Notes: generated by a model from the sequence alone, not told the origin. Positions 35,608 to 48,317 are shown, counted from the stretch's first letter. The stretch: 64,000 bases of DNA from Ceratothoa steindachneri (GCA_963969495.1 OZ018321.1:192728204-192792203); one strand, 5' to 3'. Program-made: numbers and translations.

Positions 35608-37582
35608 CATATCTACTTCAGGTCCAGCGTGACATCCTTTCGTCCTCGAACTGGGAGACCATATTATAGGATAGTTCATCCACCAGTCAAAAAAAAAAAC
35701 TGGTTTCAAAGTTACCCCTTTATGTTAGCCTCGTTTACCGTCATAGGAAACCGTTATTATTATTAATATATTAACAGCGTTAACTTAGCCAAATACATTC
35801 GAAAGATAGAAAAAGACCCAAGACCAATTATGTAGTGGAATTATTAGACCTGTTGTCTAATAATGTCACTACATTAACCGTCCATATGAATGTGGTTAGG
35901 TCAGGGTAAGAGTAATAATTCCTTAATCCGCTAGAAAAGTTTCGATTTCCCTTTTTAAAGAAATGGATGGTGGCCCAGTCTTATGTGTGGCGCAATACAT
36001 TCATCACAAAACATTCATAATATTTAATAATCTTTCCTTGCAATTATGGACATAAATATAATAAACACAATGTTCTTACATTTCATGATTAATTTAGTGA
36101 TTTGGGTAGGTGAAAGAGAAGTGTTGCAGGCGGTTTCTCAAAACCCTCATCTAAAGGAGCCCCTTCCTCTGAAACCTCAAGAGGTTGCACAAACTGTTTC
36201 TCTAACCTGATTTCTGAAAAAAGCCATGATTTAACGATTTTCACAATTATATTTGATTTATAAAAAAAAGCGTACAGGCGCACATGATTATGCCGCTATT
36301 TTTGAAAGAATATTTGCTTTCACGTTGTCTTTTGTGTACATGTAGATGGATTTATTCCATGCTATTATTAAATTTTAAATATTAAAATTCATTATTTAAA
36401 TGTGAAATTTTTTCGAAACTCAATTGAAATCTAACCGATAAATGAGTCTCGACATCTGCCATCTAGATGAGGGTCCCTGAAGTGCCTAAAAAAGAGGGAT
36501 GGGTGCGCAACAGTGCCACCACAGGGATCAACACTTCTTTCAATAGTGGATTGATCTTAATCGGTGGAGAACAAATGGAATCGTGTCAACCTAAAATATT
36601 TCCAACACAGATAACAACAACTCTTAGAGGGCAATACAACCACAATGACGTATTTAAAGACAAACCAAAACTCAACTGGCGAAATGGTCTTTAAAACGAG
36701 TCTCCTCAGGTCGTTTGAACGCCCTCGAAAACTCGCCTGAAATCCTACGACCATGCGATCCATCCTTGTGTACATCAACCATTTTCGAAAATTCCAATAA
36801 TGTGTATACATTCCAAATATCCCTCCTATTTCTACTCTCATCCCCCCCGCCCCCACCCCGATCAGGGCAGTCCAGGACAGGCAGGGCAGGGCAGGGCAGG
36901 ATAAGAAATGAAGGGACATAAAACTGTTTGTTCCGAGGAACAATGGAAGGAGGATTTCAAGTTATGCTGCCGCACGGCGCCGCTGTTTGCGAGGGCCGTT
37001 CAAAACCAATAGTTGGGATCACGCGGTAATGATCCGACTTATCTTCTTGCACTTCGCCATCATAGCACACACAGTCCACACTATTTACACACGCACACAT
37101 ACATACATAAATAATAATATCTACTCTTATGTTTCTGCTATGGTTTGTATAAAGAAGAAGTCATTTGGTGTATTAACAAAGATGAACCAATAATTTCCAG
37201 AGACCCGATTCGATTCGATTCCTTAGAAAAAAATAAACCCTGATCAAACATCGAATTGTTAGTGATGTTTGGGTGGATGGAATCAATCAGTTGTTATCTC
37301 ACCTTTCCTCTATCATTATTGGAGGGATTATCTTTGCTTTCTCATTCTTTAAATTAATATTTTCAAATCAGTTTTGTCTTTTTTTAAATTCGCTTTAACT
37401 GTGTTGGTCTGCTTAAAATGTTTTTCGGATCCGTTTAAACTCTTGCTTCCATAACAACAATTGAACAAATTAATTCCCTTTTGGGGGTCAATGATGGAGG
37501 CTGTTTTGACATTTCTAGCAATATTCGAAATTAGTATTTAACATGTTATTTCCACTAAACTTGGAACTAATAAGTTAAAATG

Positions 37583-37585
<3 letters not shown>
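35607..37585. other. Unassigned stretch with one strong hairpin
   Basis: No gene recognised. A 19-bp hairpin stem with a 5-base loop lies at 35831-35873. A GGCAG/GGGCA short tandem (36875-36900) is present. Confidence 0.45.

Positions 37586-37636
<51 letters not shown>
37586..37636. repeat. (TA)n microsatellite, 51 bp
   Basis: Uninterrupted TA dinucleotides directly before a Penelope-type end. Confidence 0.95.
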
Positions 37637-37637
<1 letters not shown>

Positions 37638-37745
37638 CACGTGAGTACAATAATGACATCAAAATCCATTAAAGAAAATGAAAAATGTTTCCAACCGTTT
37701 CGTCTATAATAAAAACGAAAGCACTCGGAATCATTTTCCTTATTT
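37637..37745 (-). mobile_element. Penelope-type 3' end fragment
   Basis: Read on the minus strand, GACGAAACGGTTGGAAAC (37687-37704) is followed by TTTAATGGATTTTGATGTCA and then the (TA)n array. This order resembles the 3' ends of Penelope-like elements as I remember them, and a block with GAAACGTTGGAA in the same place precedes the array at 48334-48409. No coding part is attached. Confidence 0.45.
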
Positions 37746-37761
37746 GAGTTTTGTGCTAAAT

Positions 37762-37784
37762 AGATAGATAGATAGATAAATAGA
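37762..37784. repeat. (GATA)n microsatellite
   Basis: Five to six TAGA units with one variant. Confidence 0.8.
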
Positions 37785-38849
37785 TGTTGCGATCTCTCCC
37801 ATAAAGCACTGGCTAAGGTGAAGCAAGGATTGTCACTATTTGCCCCTCTCCCCTACTGTTGAGGGCGAGAAGGAACCTTCAAAGTGGTTGTTTTTTGTCC
37901 GCCTTCCAAATATTGACTTTTCGGTGTTCCGGTGGGTGGGTGGTCTATAAAGGAGGGAGGAGTGAGAAAAAGAGTCGGAGGTTATAAATAATTATTCGAG
38001 CGCCTTTGGAACCCCTCTTCAATGACACCCTTGACTAGTTGTGGGGTCGAAACAGGTGGGAGGGGTAGAAACGCACTGATTAGTTGATTTTTAGAGCCAA
38101 TTGTGATTATTTGCCCCTAAGGGTCCAATGCCTAATTAAAATTAATTAACCCATAAAATACCCCCTCCCCCCCTAAAAAAAAACACCACACTAGACGAGT
38201 AGACATCTAAAAGTCAATTGGCCCTACCTCCGCCCCTAGCTCTAGACTCTAGAGAGATTCAAGGTCAGACTGATCCATTTACTTCGAGTGGGGTTCCGTA
38301 CTCATTCTCTTCGCCCCACATTCTCGTTATCCCACCAAACCCTCCACTTGGGTGACGTGTGTGGTTCTCTGGTCCATCTGTCTTCGAGTCCCCGTCTTTT
38401 GCAAAGGATGGACGGAACCCGGTGTTCAGCCTGTCTCGAAACATCTCCTTAAACAGACTGACAGTTTCAGCTGTCTTTTTTTTCCCTCAGCTGAGAATCG
38501 ATTGTCAAATATTTGCCGCCGGTCCCAAATTCTTGCTACCCCCCCTCCCATCAACTAATTCTAGAACCAGTGGGAGGTTTTATTGTGGAGGGAGTCTGCG
38601 GGGGTGATCGGGAATCCTTTCACCCGAGGAAAAGAAAACCCCTCTCCTCAATTTGGGGAAATGATTGAGGTATGATTTGCCCTACGATCAAGGCTACTGA
38701 ATGCCCCCTTGCCCCTTGCATGCGAGCGGCAGTTTCTCTGCCAGCAATGTTTCAAAGAGAGATAATAATGAAAGCGGTGAGGTTAGGCGAATTGAAAAGG
38801 TGTGGAAGCTAGTAGTAGTTTGCCAACCTGCCTTTATCCAGGCGGCTCC
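37785..38849. other. Unassigned stretch
   Basis: No gene recognised. Overlapping open frames at 38352-38607 carry no known motif. Confidence 0.45.
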
Positions 38850-39285
38850 TGACTGGATACTAAATTAGACATAAAGGTCAGTATGACAATCGCTAGTGAG
38901 CCCGAGGGTACCCGAGGCCGGTTCTCTTTGGGAAGTATTATGTTTCGACCCCAAACATCGTTAAGAGGAAACCTTGGTCACCCCGGCGCAGAGAGACCTT
39001 GTCCGCGTCAGAGGTATGTGGATATAGTTACCCATCGGCAGAATTCCTTGGAACAAAGTGTATGTTGTGTTTTGTGTTATGTTACGAAGACGGGAGAGGA
39101 AAGAAAGCAGTATTGTAATTGGCTATGTATGTGGTGAGAAGTGTAAGATTTACCCGTCCGAATACAGGACTGATCACAGCGCGTCCACCAATTGGTAGCC
39201 AGATCTCGTCCTGCCGTAATCGAACCCGGTACCTCGACGTTTGGAGACCAACGCTGTATCCACTCGGCCAGCGAGAGCTCTGTGG
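38850..39285 (-). mobile_element. tRNA-headed SINE-like copy A
   Basis: On the minus strand a good A box (TGGCCGAGTGGA, 39259-39270) and B box (GGGTTCGATTAC, 39216-39227) stand at tRNA-like spacing with a plausible anticodon arm between them. The head is not a tRNA gene: the acceptor stem does not close and a long body follows. The far end (38862-38884) reads CATAAAGGTCAGTATGACA, closely similar to the ends of the element at 41087-41345. Confidence 0.7.
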
Positions 39286-40491
39286 AGGCTAGTAATGAAA
39301 AGGGGTGGTTGGGACCGGCAGTGGATGCAATTTGATTGCCTCCCATGTAATGCAGGTTCCCTAGTGCGGCCAGGAATATGTAAATTATCACTACTAGTAA
39401 TAATATTAGAAATACTATTATTCTTATTTGTACAGGTTTGTTGAAATATGATCCTAAATCCTTCCTACGGAGACCGAGTAACCATGCTGCCTCTAACCAT
39501 GCTGGTTAGAGGCAGCCTCGGTTATCGAAGAGGTGCATTAATGGTTGAAATGTTGAATATTTATAAGAAAATCCTGCATTTCAAGTGGGGAATAAGAGAG
39601 ATGGAGGGGAGGAGAGAAAGAAAGAGAGAGAGAGAGCGCGCAGCCAAAGTCATATAGACAGACAGAAATAGAACAATTACCAAATATATTCTGCTTATTT
39701 ACACACGGACGGATCCAAAACGTACACACACGCGTCCATTTCGTGCGGGCAGAAGCTCCCTGGGTTTGCGATTTCATGTCGTCCGACAATTCATTTTAAA
39801 ATTAATTATCGTTATTTGAAGTGGGCAAGAAATCAATTTTAGAGCCATAATTTCTTATGATAATTATACTCGGCGGAAGAAGGCATCGTCCATCTTTCGG
39901 CCGTCATTAAACGTTTAACTTGTGGCGGTGGGACAGAAGCTACAGGTCTGCGACGGCTCCTTCAAGTTTCGCCGAGGAAAATTGCACGTTTTATCGTTGC
40001 GATTCGGCGGCAATAATGGGGGTTATCAGGTTTCAGGAACGCTTCCAATTTGGACCATGTGTCGTCCAGAGAAGAGAGGGACGAAATGTGTGGGGTTGGG
40101 TCAAAGATGGAGACATGATAGACACGATAACTGAAAGATGAGCTTGAGTTATTGGTTATTAAGATAATCAACAAGGCACTGGCGATATTTTATTCACTGA
40201 CAGAGAAGAGAAGGAAGATTTTGTGAGATTATTTAACTCGATTGCATATTTAATTATTTTCAAACCGTCTCTAAATGTTGAGTTGCTGTAGCGTTGTATT
40301 TTACAACAGGAATTTTCTGTATTAGGGAATCTCATCCATTTCAAAGAAATCCCCCTTCGTTGAGGAAGAAAACAGGTTTAGATGATTGATAGCTAATAGT
40401 ACTACTACTATTTATTGGACTATACATCGAAGGCACACTTTCACTGCTTAACATAACACTTTCTTGCTAAACATCTCTAAATCTACGAATA
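39286..40491. other. Unassigned stretch with one hairpin and a GA tract
   Basis: Perfect 12-bp stem with a 5-base loop at 39487-39515; GA-rich tract at 39612-39636. No gene recognised. Confidence 0.45.
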
Positions 40492-40691
40492 NNNNNNNNN
40501 NNNNNNNNNNNNNNNNNNNNNNNNNNNNNNNNNNNNNNNNNNNNNNNNNNNNNNNNNNNNNNNNNNNNNNNNNNNNNNNNNNNNNNNNNNNNNNNNNNNN
40601 NNNNNNNNNNNNNNNNNNNNNNNNNNNNNNNNNNNNNNNNNNNNNNNNNNNNNNNNNNNNNNNNNNNNNNNNNNNNNNNNNNNNNNNNNNN
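40492..40691. other. Assembly gap (200 N)
   Basis: Exactly 200 N, a round number typical of a scaffold gap of arbitrary size. The true distance is unknown. A (GA)n tract (40743-40768) follows shortly and may have hindered assembly. Confidence 0.98.
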
Positions 40692-40742
40692 AAGACTATG
40701 TATGTGAGAGAGGAAAAGAACAGAGAGTGTTTCTGTGTGTCT

Positions 40743-40768
40743 GAGAGAGAGAGAGAGAGAGAGAGAGC
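40743..40768. repeat. (GA)n microsatellite
   Basis: GA dinucleotides just after the gap. Confidence 0.9.
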
Positions 40769-41086
40769 GATTGAAATTTCTCTCTACCAAAGAACAAAGA
40801 TATTATTTCTTGATCATTCAAATTAAATTGTCTAACTCTACCAAACATTTTCCACCTACTCCACTCTACTCAGCCTGAATTTATTACATCCGCATAATCT
40901 TGGCGCACTACAAGGGCACAAACTGCCGGCATCACGCGAAGTAAGATAAAGCGAGCGGTTGCCCGTCTACTATTTGAGCCTCGTAATGATTTCACCTTGA
41001 GCTCAGTTTTGCTTATTTGATTAAGTTACGCCATCCTTGCCTTGTTGCAGCATGGGCCAAATCCCTCGACCGGATAATAAAACGCG

Positions 41087-41345
41087 CATAAAGATCAGAA
41101 TGACATAGCTGGCAAGGAACCAGGAACTATCCTCTATTTCGGCTGGGGGTTCGGGTCATTATTGTAGTTTTTACACCAAAAGGGTGATCAGAGGAACCTT
41201 CGTGGTTCCCTGTCAGTGGTTCGTGAATATAGTACCCTCACAGGAGACAACCCTAGGGTATCTTAACCCAGAGCTGTATTTTGTCAGGGAAAAATCTCCC
41301 CTTGGTGGACTCGGTTTACCATCAAATGTCATTCTGATTTTTATG
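41087..41345. mobile_element. 259-bp element with 20-bp inverted ends, related to SINE-like copy A
   Basis: The ends CATAAAGATCAGAATGACAT (41087-41106) and its inverted partner (41326-41345) match at 19 of 20 positions. The left part also resembles the end of copy A (38862-39035): CATAAA..TCAG.ATGACA, a shared AGAGGAA(A)CCTT-type segment and a GTCAG.GGT..GTG.ATATAGT segment. It may be a SINE that acquired inverted ends or a MITE that shares a tail with the SINE. Confidence 0.5.
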
Positions 41346-42828
41346 AGAATTTGATTATCCTGTGACTGGATCTCGTTCACGATTGCCTGGGGCCGGAGTG
41401 GTCGTGAGGGTGGGGGTGGGTGTACTTAGCCAAAATACGGTTGGCAAAACCCTGTCCTCCGCTCACCTAAATTTCGAAGGTGAAATGGCATAGTAATTAA
41501 TGTAATTCCGACATCGAATTCTCTATGAGGAAAATTTGAATTATCGAGTTATCAATTTGTAAAGATTTAAGCGAACAGAAAACAAGAAATAGCATTGAAT
41601 AAAAATAAGTACAATGTAATTTATGTTTATTTAAATGGTTTATGCTAAAGCCCAGATGGATTGTTGGCCAGATTCTCAGAAATGAACAGGTCGGACTTAT
41701 TCAAGGATGAGACAAAGCTTAGGAGCCTACTTGAATGTTCTAAAGTCAAAGATTCGATCAAACCAAAATTTTATTTACCTCTAACGATATTAACTTGCGG
41801 TTGTCGGATTAAATATTTTAAAAGTATTAAATTTTCTTCCGTCTCTGAGTCATGGGTTGTTTATTAAATAGTAGTTTATTAAAAATGCAAAAACCTGAAC
41901 TTTCCCTTGGTGCAATATTATTAGTTTCATGTAGTATTCCTATATGCAAGCTTGTCAAATTGACTTTGAAGTCCTGTCCGCGAATACGAGGAATTGAATT
42001 CACAGTCAATGACTTTGTATTTCGAAAGGAATCACCAGCTTTTTGCATTCGCTAATGAATTACAGTTTCTATTCACGAATATTTTAGTAAATGAAAACAA
42101 AGCAACATTTTTAGTTGCTTTTTTTTTCATAGGTCAGCGAATTTTAACATATTTAGTAGGCCTCAGTTTAGTTGCTTAATTTTTAATGGAAGCTGGTCCC
42201 TTTGATATTCAGGTCCACCAGTAAATTAAGTGAATTGATCGGGATAAAATGTGGTTAACAGTGTCTTCTGATCTTATGCAACTTATTTATTCAGGAACCA
42301 CATGGAAAAAAACATGCTCCAAGTTCCTACCTTATGCAAGCCCCTAATTTAGGCAACTGTGCATACCATGTTGTCAACTAGGATGATCCTATCTAAAATG
42401 TCTCCCCAGCTCCATTATACCTGAATGTTCCCATGGCAACCACATTGGGAGACCTGGGAGTCCGATTGAGGCATGATTTTCCTTCCTGAGCGGAATCCGC
42501 AAGAGAACAGGATTCGTAAAGGCAAACAGAACAGACATAAGAGAACGCAGTACATATAAAATGTGAAACTGAGATCCCCTTTAGGATAGTTAAATAGTTG
42601 GCTTTGATTTATATAAATGTGACCACACTCTCAGCATATTAGAATCATTATATATTAAATATCTATCCCCTATCCTCCTCCAAGGTTTAATTATTAATGA
42701 TTCTTCGTTGCACCCCCCCACTTTTCTCCCCTAAATTACTTCTATTCAAGACTACTTCTTTATACCGCAATTTTGATCATGTACTATAGAATACTACTGT
42801 ACTATACTACTCTACTGTACTATAAGTA
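41346..42828. other. Unassigned stretch
   Basis: No feature that I can support. Confidence 0.45.
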
Positions 42829-43082
42829 TGGCAAACCGAACACCCTATGCAAAATTTGTTTCACCCTACCAAGGTGAGCCAGAATTCACGCTTCAATAAG
42901 AACAATTCATAAGAATCACATTTTATCAATAAATAAAAAGGTTATTCACTTTTTTTTAATAAAAAAATCATTCAATCACTAAAATGTTATTTAATTTTAA
43001 GTAACATTGATACTTAGTATATAAAAAAAAACATTAGAAACTCTCCGCTGTTATATGATAGGGTGAGTTTTGGGCCACCCTG
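42829..43082. mobile_element. Short MITE-like element with mariner-type ends
   Basis: The right end reads CTCACCC...: in reverse complement CAGGGTGGCCCAAAACTCAC, flanked by TA (43083-43084). This is the style of mariner/Tc1 ends. A diverged partner (TGGCAAACCGAACACCCTAT) begins at 42829, also after TA. The 254-bp interior is AT-rich and non-coding. Confidence 0.5.
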
Positions 43083-43200
43083 TATCTTAGGGGTGATTTT
43101 CGATTCCGTTTTTCTTTCTATTTAAAGGAAAGAGCAATTGAGATGTATGTAGAAGTTGAATAATTTAAATGAGTATTCTGTCGTGTTCATTTTAACATTG

Positions 43201-43524
43201 TATTTAATTATGTGATCACTTTTATCCTTTTGATCATCTTCCCTTCTCTAATAATTCTTTACACAAATATAAATATTGCCTTAATAAATTTTTAATTAGT
43301 AAATTTCTGCAATTTTAATTATTAAATTGTAAAGAGGAAGAAGAAGATTGTTATACGTGTGCGTGCTGGTAGTGGATAGATTAGGCGTTAGAAGCACCAT
43401 TCATCAATTGGGTGGTTGATTGTTTACAGTCGTTAAAAAGAGAAATGCTTGAGAGGGGAAAATATTATTTGAGCGTATTTCATTGGTGTCGCGGCGTTGC
43501 TCATTTATCATCGGGAATCGAGTG
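43201..43524. repeat. Tandem duplication, copy 1 (324 bp)
   Basis: Identical to 43525-43848 except for one substitution that I see (AGATTGTT here, AGATCGTT in copy 2). The two copies abut directly. Confidence 0.95.
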
Positions 43525-43848
43525 TATTTAATTATGTGATCACTTTTATCCTTTTGATCATCTTCCCTTCTCTAATAATTCTTTACACAAATATAAATAT
43601 TGCCTTAATAAATTTTTAATTAGTAAATTTCTGCAATTTTAATTATTAAATTGTAAAGAGGAAGAAGAAGATCGTTATACGTGTGCGTGCTGGTAGTGGA
43701 TAGATTAGGCGTTAGAAGCACCATTCATCAATTGGGTGGTTGATTGTTTACAGTCGTTAAAAAGAGAAATGCTTGAGAGGGGAAAATATTATTTGAGCGT
43801 ATTTCATTGGTGTCGCGGCGTTGCTCATTTATCATCGGGAATCGAGTG
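43525..43848. repeat. Tandem duplication, copy 2 (324 bp)
   Basis: Second copy. Near identity implies a very recent event or two haplotypes joined by the assembler. Confidence 0.95.
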
Positions 43849-44814
43849 GCACAGAACTCGGCGTCAGTGATTCGCTTCGTCTCGCTGTCTCTCGTCCGCT
43901 TCGCTAAAGTTTACTTTGGAACGCATCGTATTGAATTAAAGGCTAAAAACTGAAGCCGAGCTATTTTTGCCTCGAGTCAAGGGGAAGGGAGGCATCGCAA
44001 ACGTGTTGGACCAGCGGTTAGAAACTCGTCTGTCTCTCTTTGACTCTAGTTTACAGAAAAGCCCGCCCCTATTTGCCTTATGGCGCTATGAAGCGCACCA
44101 CGGTATGAAACGTAAGAGGCAAAGAAAAAATAGGCAAATTAAGAAAAAATAATCATTAATTATGATTCTTAATTACCATTTTATGGTTAGGAGGAGACTC
44201 CTTGTTTCACAGATTCTAAATCTCTCTTCGCCCTTCTCAAACGCTCAGTGAGGTTCCTCAAGTTATGACTAGTGGTACACTTGTCAATTCCATCTCCTTT
44301 ACTTACTCTTATTCTTTGTTTTCATTTGGGCTGTTTTATATCCATATTATCGTTTGTCTCTTCGTTACAGGTCAAAACCATGCCTGAAAGTTTATGTCAG
44401 AGCAATAATTTATGCATCAAAACATCCGACTTTAATACACCCACAACACTTCCGCGGTTAAGAACTCTTTCAAAGACAGAAGGGATGCAATTTACTCACC
44501 TTCATTTGGCTGATACCACCCTCCCTTCCACACCCACACACTCCTGAAAATGTATTGCAAGATACTTGTAATTGAAGTGCACTGAGGAACATAACACTGT
44601 TAGTAACTAGTATTTTTATATTTAAATCTTTGTTTTGAATTATCTCCTCCACACACCCCATTTCTTTCCTATTTATTTCTTGAGTCCGCATTTTTAAATA
44701 TAAAGTTGATTTGTTGGTGTTTGAGTGAATTGTTGGAAGACTTGCAACTCCACCTTCTTGTCCTGTAAAGTTGAGAGTTAAAAGGATTTTTTTTTATTGT
44801 AGTTCTTCTCATTT
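43849..44814. other. Unassigned stretch
   Basis: No gene recognised. The frame at about 43967-44152 ends in a lysine/arginine-rich stretch but has no ATG start at its beginning and no motif. Confidence 0.4.
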
Positions 44815-44856
<42 letters not shown>

Positions 44857-44873
44857 CCTCTCTCTCTCTCTCT
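44815..44873. repeat. (TC)n microsatellite
   Basis: TC dinucleotides with two TCCC interruptions. Confidence 0.95.
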
Positions 44874-46538
44874 TTCCGTTATCATCCTTCTTTCTCCTCA
44901 TTTCTTTCCTCGCCATATTTTTCTACATCTATCCGCGCATTCGTTCAGCTCATCGCCAATTTCCTGTTTCCATTAAAAGTCCCCCTACACATTAATTCTC
45001 TACAGCTTTACACATGCAACCATGCTACCTTAACAACTAAATCTACCACTACACCTTATGTCTACCATCTCGTTCCTCCAACAGCCCTGTCCCTACAGCA
45101 TTATTTCTACAGTCCTGCTCCAGCAATAGCCATATTTTTACCCTCGACTCCCCTACAATTTTAAACCTAGTTTCGCTCCCCCAACAGTCCCACCCCAATC
45201 CCTTACTTCCTTTTCAATGAACAAGAATTTGCATTTTTCCGCAATAACGAATATCTAGAAGTTGTCCAACCTGTAATGATAATAACTTATTCCTTAATAT
45301 CAAGCTTCGGTTGAACCTGTTTTCAGACTGGTTTCTCGCCCAAACTCGCCTGCCCGCTTGCCTTCCCTATCATCTGTAAAGCGCCAAAATGAAATACTTA
45401 AATTATGATTAATAGCAGACATTTGGCCTCGTAGACAAAAAACAACGGATAAAGACCATTTTCTGAACCCTGTTTGGGAACACAACGGTTTCATACCTTC
45501 CGTCCTGTGTTTGACGTTACGTAGTATGTTCTAGGTGCTCACTTTTGAGTTGCTGTTCACACAATGAAGAAAGTCTTTCCCAAATGAACCCACAACACCG
45601 TGCCTAGGATTAATATAGGCAACTCTGTTGCAGCTGACATTTGGAGGATTACATGCTCTCCCAGCAGTAACGCCCACTGGCAGATCTACGGCAATATATC
45701 TCCCACGCATTTGAACTACCTTCATCTTCACTTTGCCGATCTACTCTTACAAACTTTCTGGCGATGACCTCGTTGGTTTTCGTTTCTTAGTTTTAAGCGA
45801 CTAAAATATATCCGCCCGAGGATTTTGAGCTAAGGCAAAATTTCTGCCTCCCATAAATTATTTTTATTTGGCGCTTTCTTTTTCAATCATTTATCTTCCT
45901 TCTCCTCTCACCCCCGATTATCATTGACTCACTGGCTTCGTTTACTCAATGAGTCAATGTGGCAGGTGGGACTCCTCCCACGAGGAAGGAAATGTGTCCC
46001 AGTGAAAGGGATCAAAGTCTTAGGTCTCTCAACGAGGCTCTTATTCAAAAGCCCAAAGGAGGAGGGGTTTGCCTGAGTGATTCCCACGTGGGGGAACAAC
46101 ACCGATTTGTCAACCCAGAAGTTGACAAACCCCCGCAACCAGTCCTACTTCTCTGTCGGGTTCTTGTCCTAACATCTGTAAATGGTGTATAAAAATTAGA
46201 AGAAAAATCCTCGAGACGATAAATTATTTGGTCTTTTCTTAAGTTGCCAAGCATCCTGTGAGAACTTTAGGACCTTAATATGTCAGCTTTGATTTTATCT
46301 TAACTTTTAGATTAATTTTCGCATTAAAATTCAATTTCTTGATGATTATTTTTAGGAGGAAGAGGCAAGATGATTTCATTCTGTATTCCATTTTACATAC
46401 AACACTGAACAGATCCCCCAAAGAGTAGAAGCAATTCTAATAAAACATAAGGTCAAATTTCGAAAAATGCTGCGATCGAATTTTGTGGGCGCTTTGTTAT
46501 AAATATCTCTATTTAAAAAAGAATACGCCGCTATATAT
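44874..46538. other. Unassigned stretch
   Basis: No gene recognised. The block 45955-46140 is richer in GC and contains the inverted words TTTGTCAAC and GTTGACAAA (46107-46130), otherwise unexplained. Confidence 0.4.
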
Positions 46539-46860
46539 AAGTTGAACTACCCTAACATCACAGGAGGAAGTTGAACTACCCTAAAATCACAGGAGGAAGT
46601 TGAAATACCCTAAGATCACAGGAAGAAGTTGAAATAACCTAATCTCACAGTGGGAAGTTGAACTACCGTAACATTACAAGAGGACGTTGAACAGCCCTAA
46701 CATCACAGTATAAAGCTTAAATACCTTAACATCTCATTAGAAAGTTGAAATACCCTAACCTCAGAGAAGGGAGTTGAAATACCCTAAAATTACAGTAGGA
46801 AGTTGAAATACCCAAAGATCACAGCAAGAAGTTGAAGTAACCTAACTTCACAGTAGGAAG
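46539..46860. repeat. 29-bp minisatellite, about 11 copies
   Basis: Unit close to AAGTTGAACTACCCTAACAT plus CACAGGAGG. Copies vary moderately and the array ends just before the Jockey-like LINE. Confidence 0.9.
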
Positions 46861-47037
46861 TGACATTGAGGTCTCGAGTAACTTCTCCTTGATCTCGATA
46901 ACTACGAGTATAACGAGAAGGACCCAAATGCCATTTTCTTTTTGATTTTAACAAAAAAAAAGCATATGTATTAGTTTCTAAAATATCTTTTATTAAGTAA
47001 ATTAGTTATGTTTGATTGTTTTCCATCATTTTAGAGT

Positions 47038-48235
47038 TTGGGTAACATGTCAATACTACATAAACGTATGAGGGCTCCATCAACCCGTGATAATTATCGC
47101 CCCATCTCCATTAATACAATTCAGTCAAAGATATTTGAGAGGGTGATGTTTAAATGTCTTTGTAAATTTCTTGAAAGTAGCGATCTCCTTACTGACTTAC
47201 AATTTTTCCTCGGCAAGGTTCGTGTTACTTCCGATTCACTTTTGACCATCTCTTTAGACCTACAGGAAGCTCTTGATTTGGGTTGTATAGCTCGTATGAT
47301 TGGTCTAGATTTTAGTTCAGCATTTGATTAGGTAAATCCATCAGCTCTCTTTTATAATTCAAGCTGTTAGGGATAGGATGTCCCTTTCTTATTATTTTAT
47401 TATAATTTTCAACTGTTAGAACTCAAATAGTGGTGGTTAATGGAGAGCTTTGTGATATTATGTCATATATGGTGTCCCTTAGGGTAGCGTCCTTGGGATC
47501 TTGCTTTTTTTATTATTTATACAAGTGACTTAAAGAGCAAGCTTGGTGACTATACTGATGAGACCACATTTGAGGGTCTCTGTTGCCTAGTCTCTGAATA
47601 AAGATCTTACACCTATTAATGAGTGCTGTATGTTGTAAGGTATGAAGTCACTCCTCCCCTCAAACTCAAAGAATGATCATTACTAGATCTAGGACGCCTC
47701 ATTTACATCTAGATCAACCTTTGATAATAAACTAACTTTTAAGAAGCGGATTGCCTCGGGAATATCCCTAAACATTGTTATGCTGCGAAAGTGTTAGGTT
47801 TTTTCCCTTTCCCGAGCATATGATATAACACTAATCAATATTCGAAAGTGTTTTAGCCCTTTGGAATTCGCTTCCTAGTGTTATTGTTGAAATAGTTGAT
47901 GTTCAGAGACAAACTCAGTGCTAACTCCTTTTTAAAGGATAGATGATGTCTGTTGTTTTTTCCTATGATGTTGTGTACAGCAATTTATTTTTTTTTATGC
48001 AATTTTACTTACATTTCTTACACTTCTTACATTTTTCATTTAGCGTAGCGAGTTGTTTTTCCTGCTGGAGCCTTGTTGACCATAGGCTTCTGACTTTTAC
48101 TGTTGGATTTCAACTTGTACTAATAATAGGGGAAAGCAGAGTAACCTACATCAGACTAGGGAGTAAGGTTGCCCTAACGTCGAAGTTGGAAGATGGATTT
48201 GCCTCTTCATAGAAGCGAACTTTCAACTTTACTTA
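47038..48235 (+). mobile_element. 5'-truncated Jockey-like LINE remnant
   Basis: The open part (47038-47328) shows DNYRPISINTIQSKIFERVM, LTDLQFFLGKVRVTSDSLLT and CIARMIGLDFSSAFD, reverse transcriptase motifs in family order with the first catalytic Asp (LDFSSAFD). A stop follows. Later pieces are VPLG/VLGILLF-like sequence (about 47480), YTDETTFEGL at the place of YADD (about 47550) and LEFAS..IVEIVDVQR (about 47860). Abundant decapod LINEs have this arrangement, which is one reason for the crustacean guess. The endonuclease is missing and the catalytic box is changed. Confidence 0.75.
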
Positions 48236-48316
48236 CACCCCATTAAGATAGGAATATAAGGAAAGGAATTAACTGTACACGTCATGGTTGTACGAAATAA
48301 AAAATTAATTACTAAC

Positions 48317-48317
48317 A

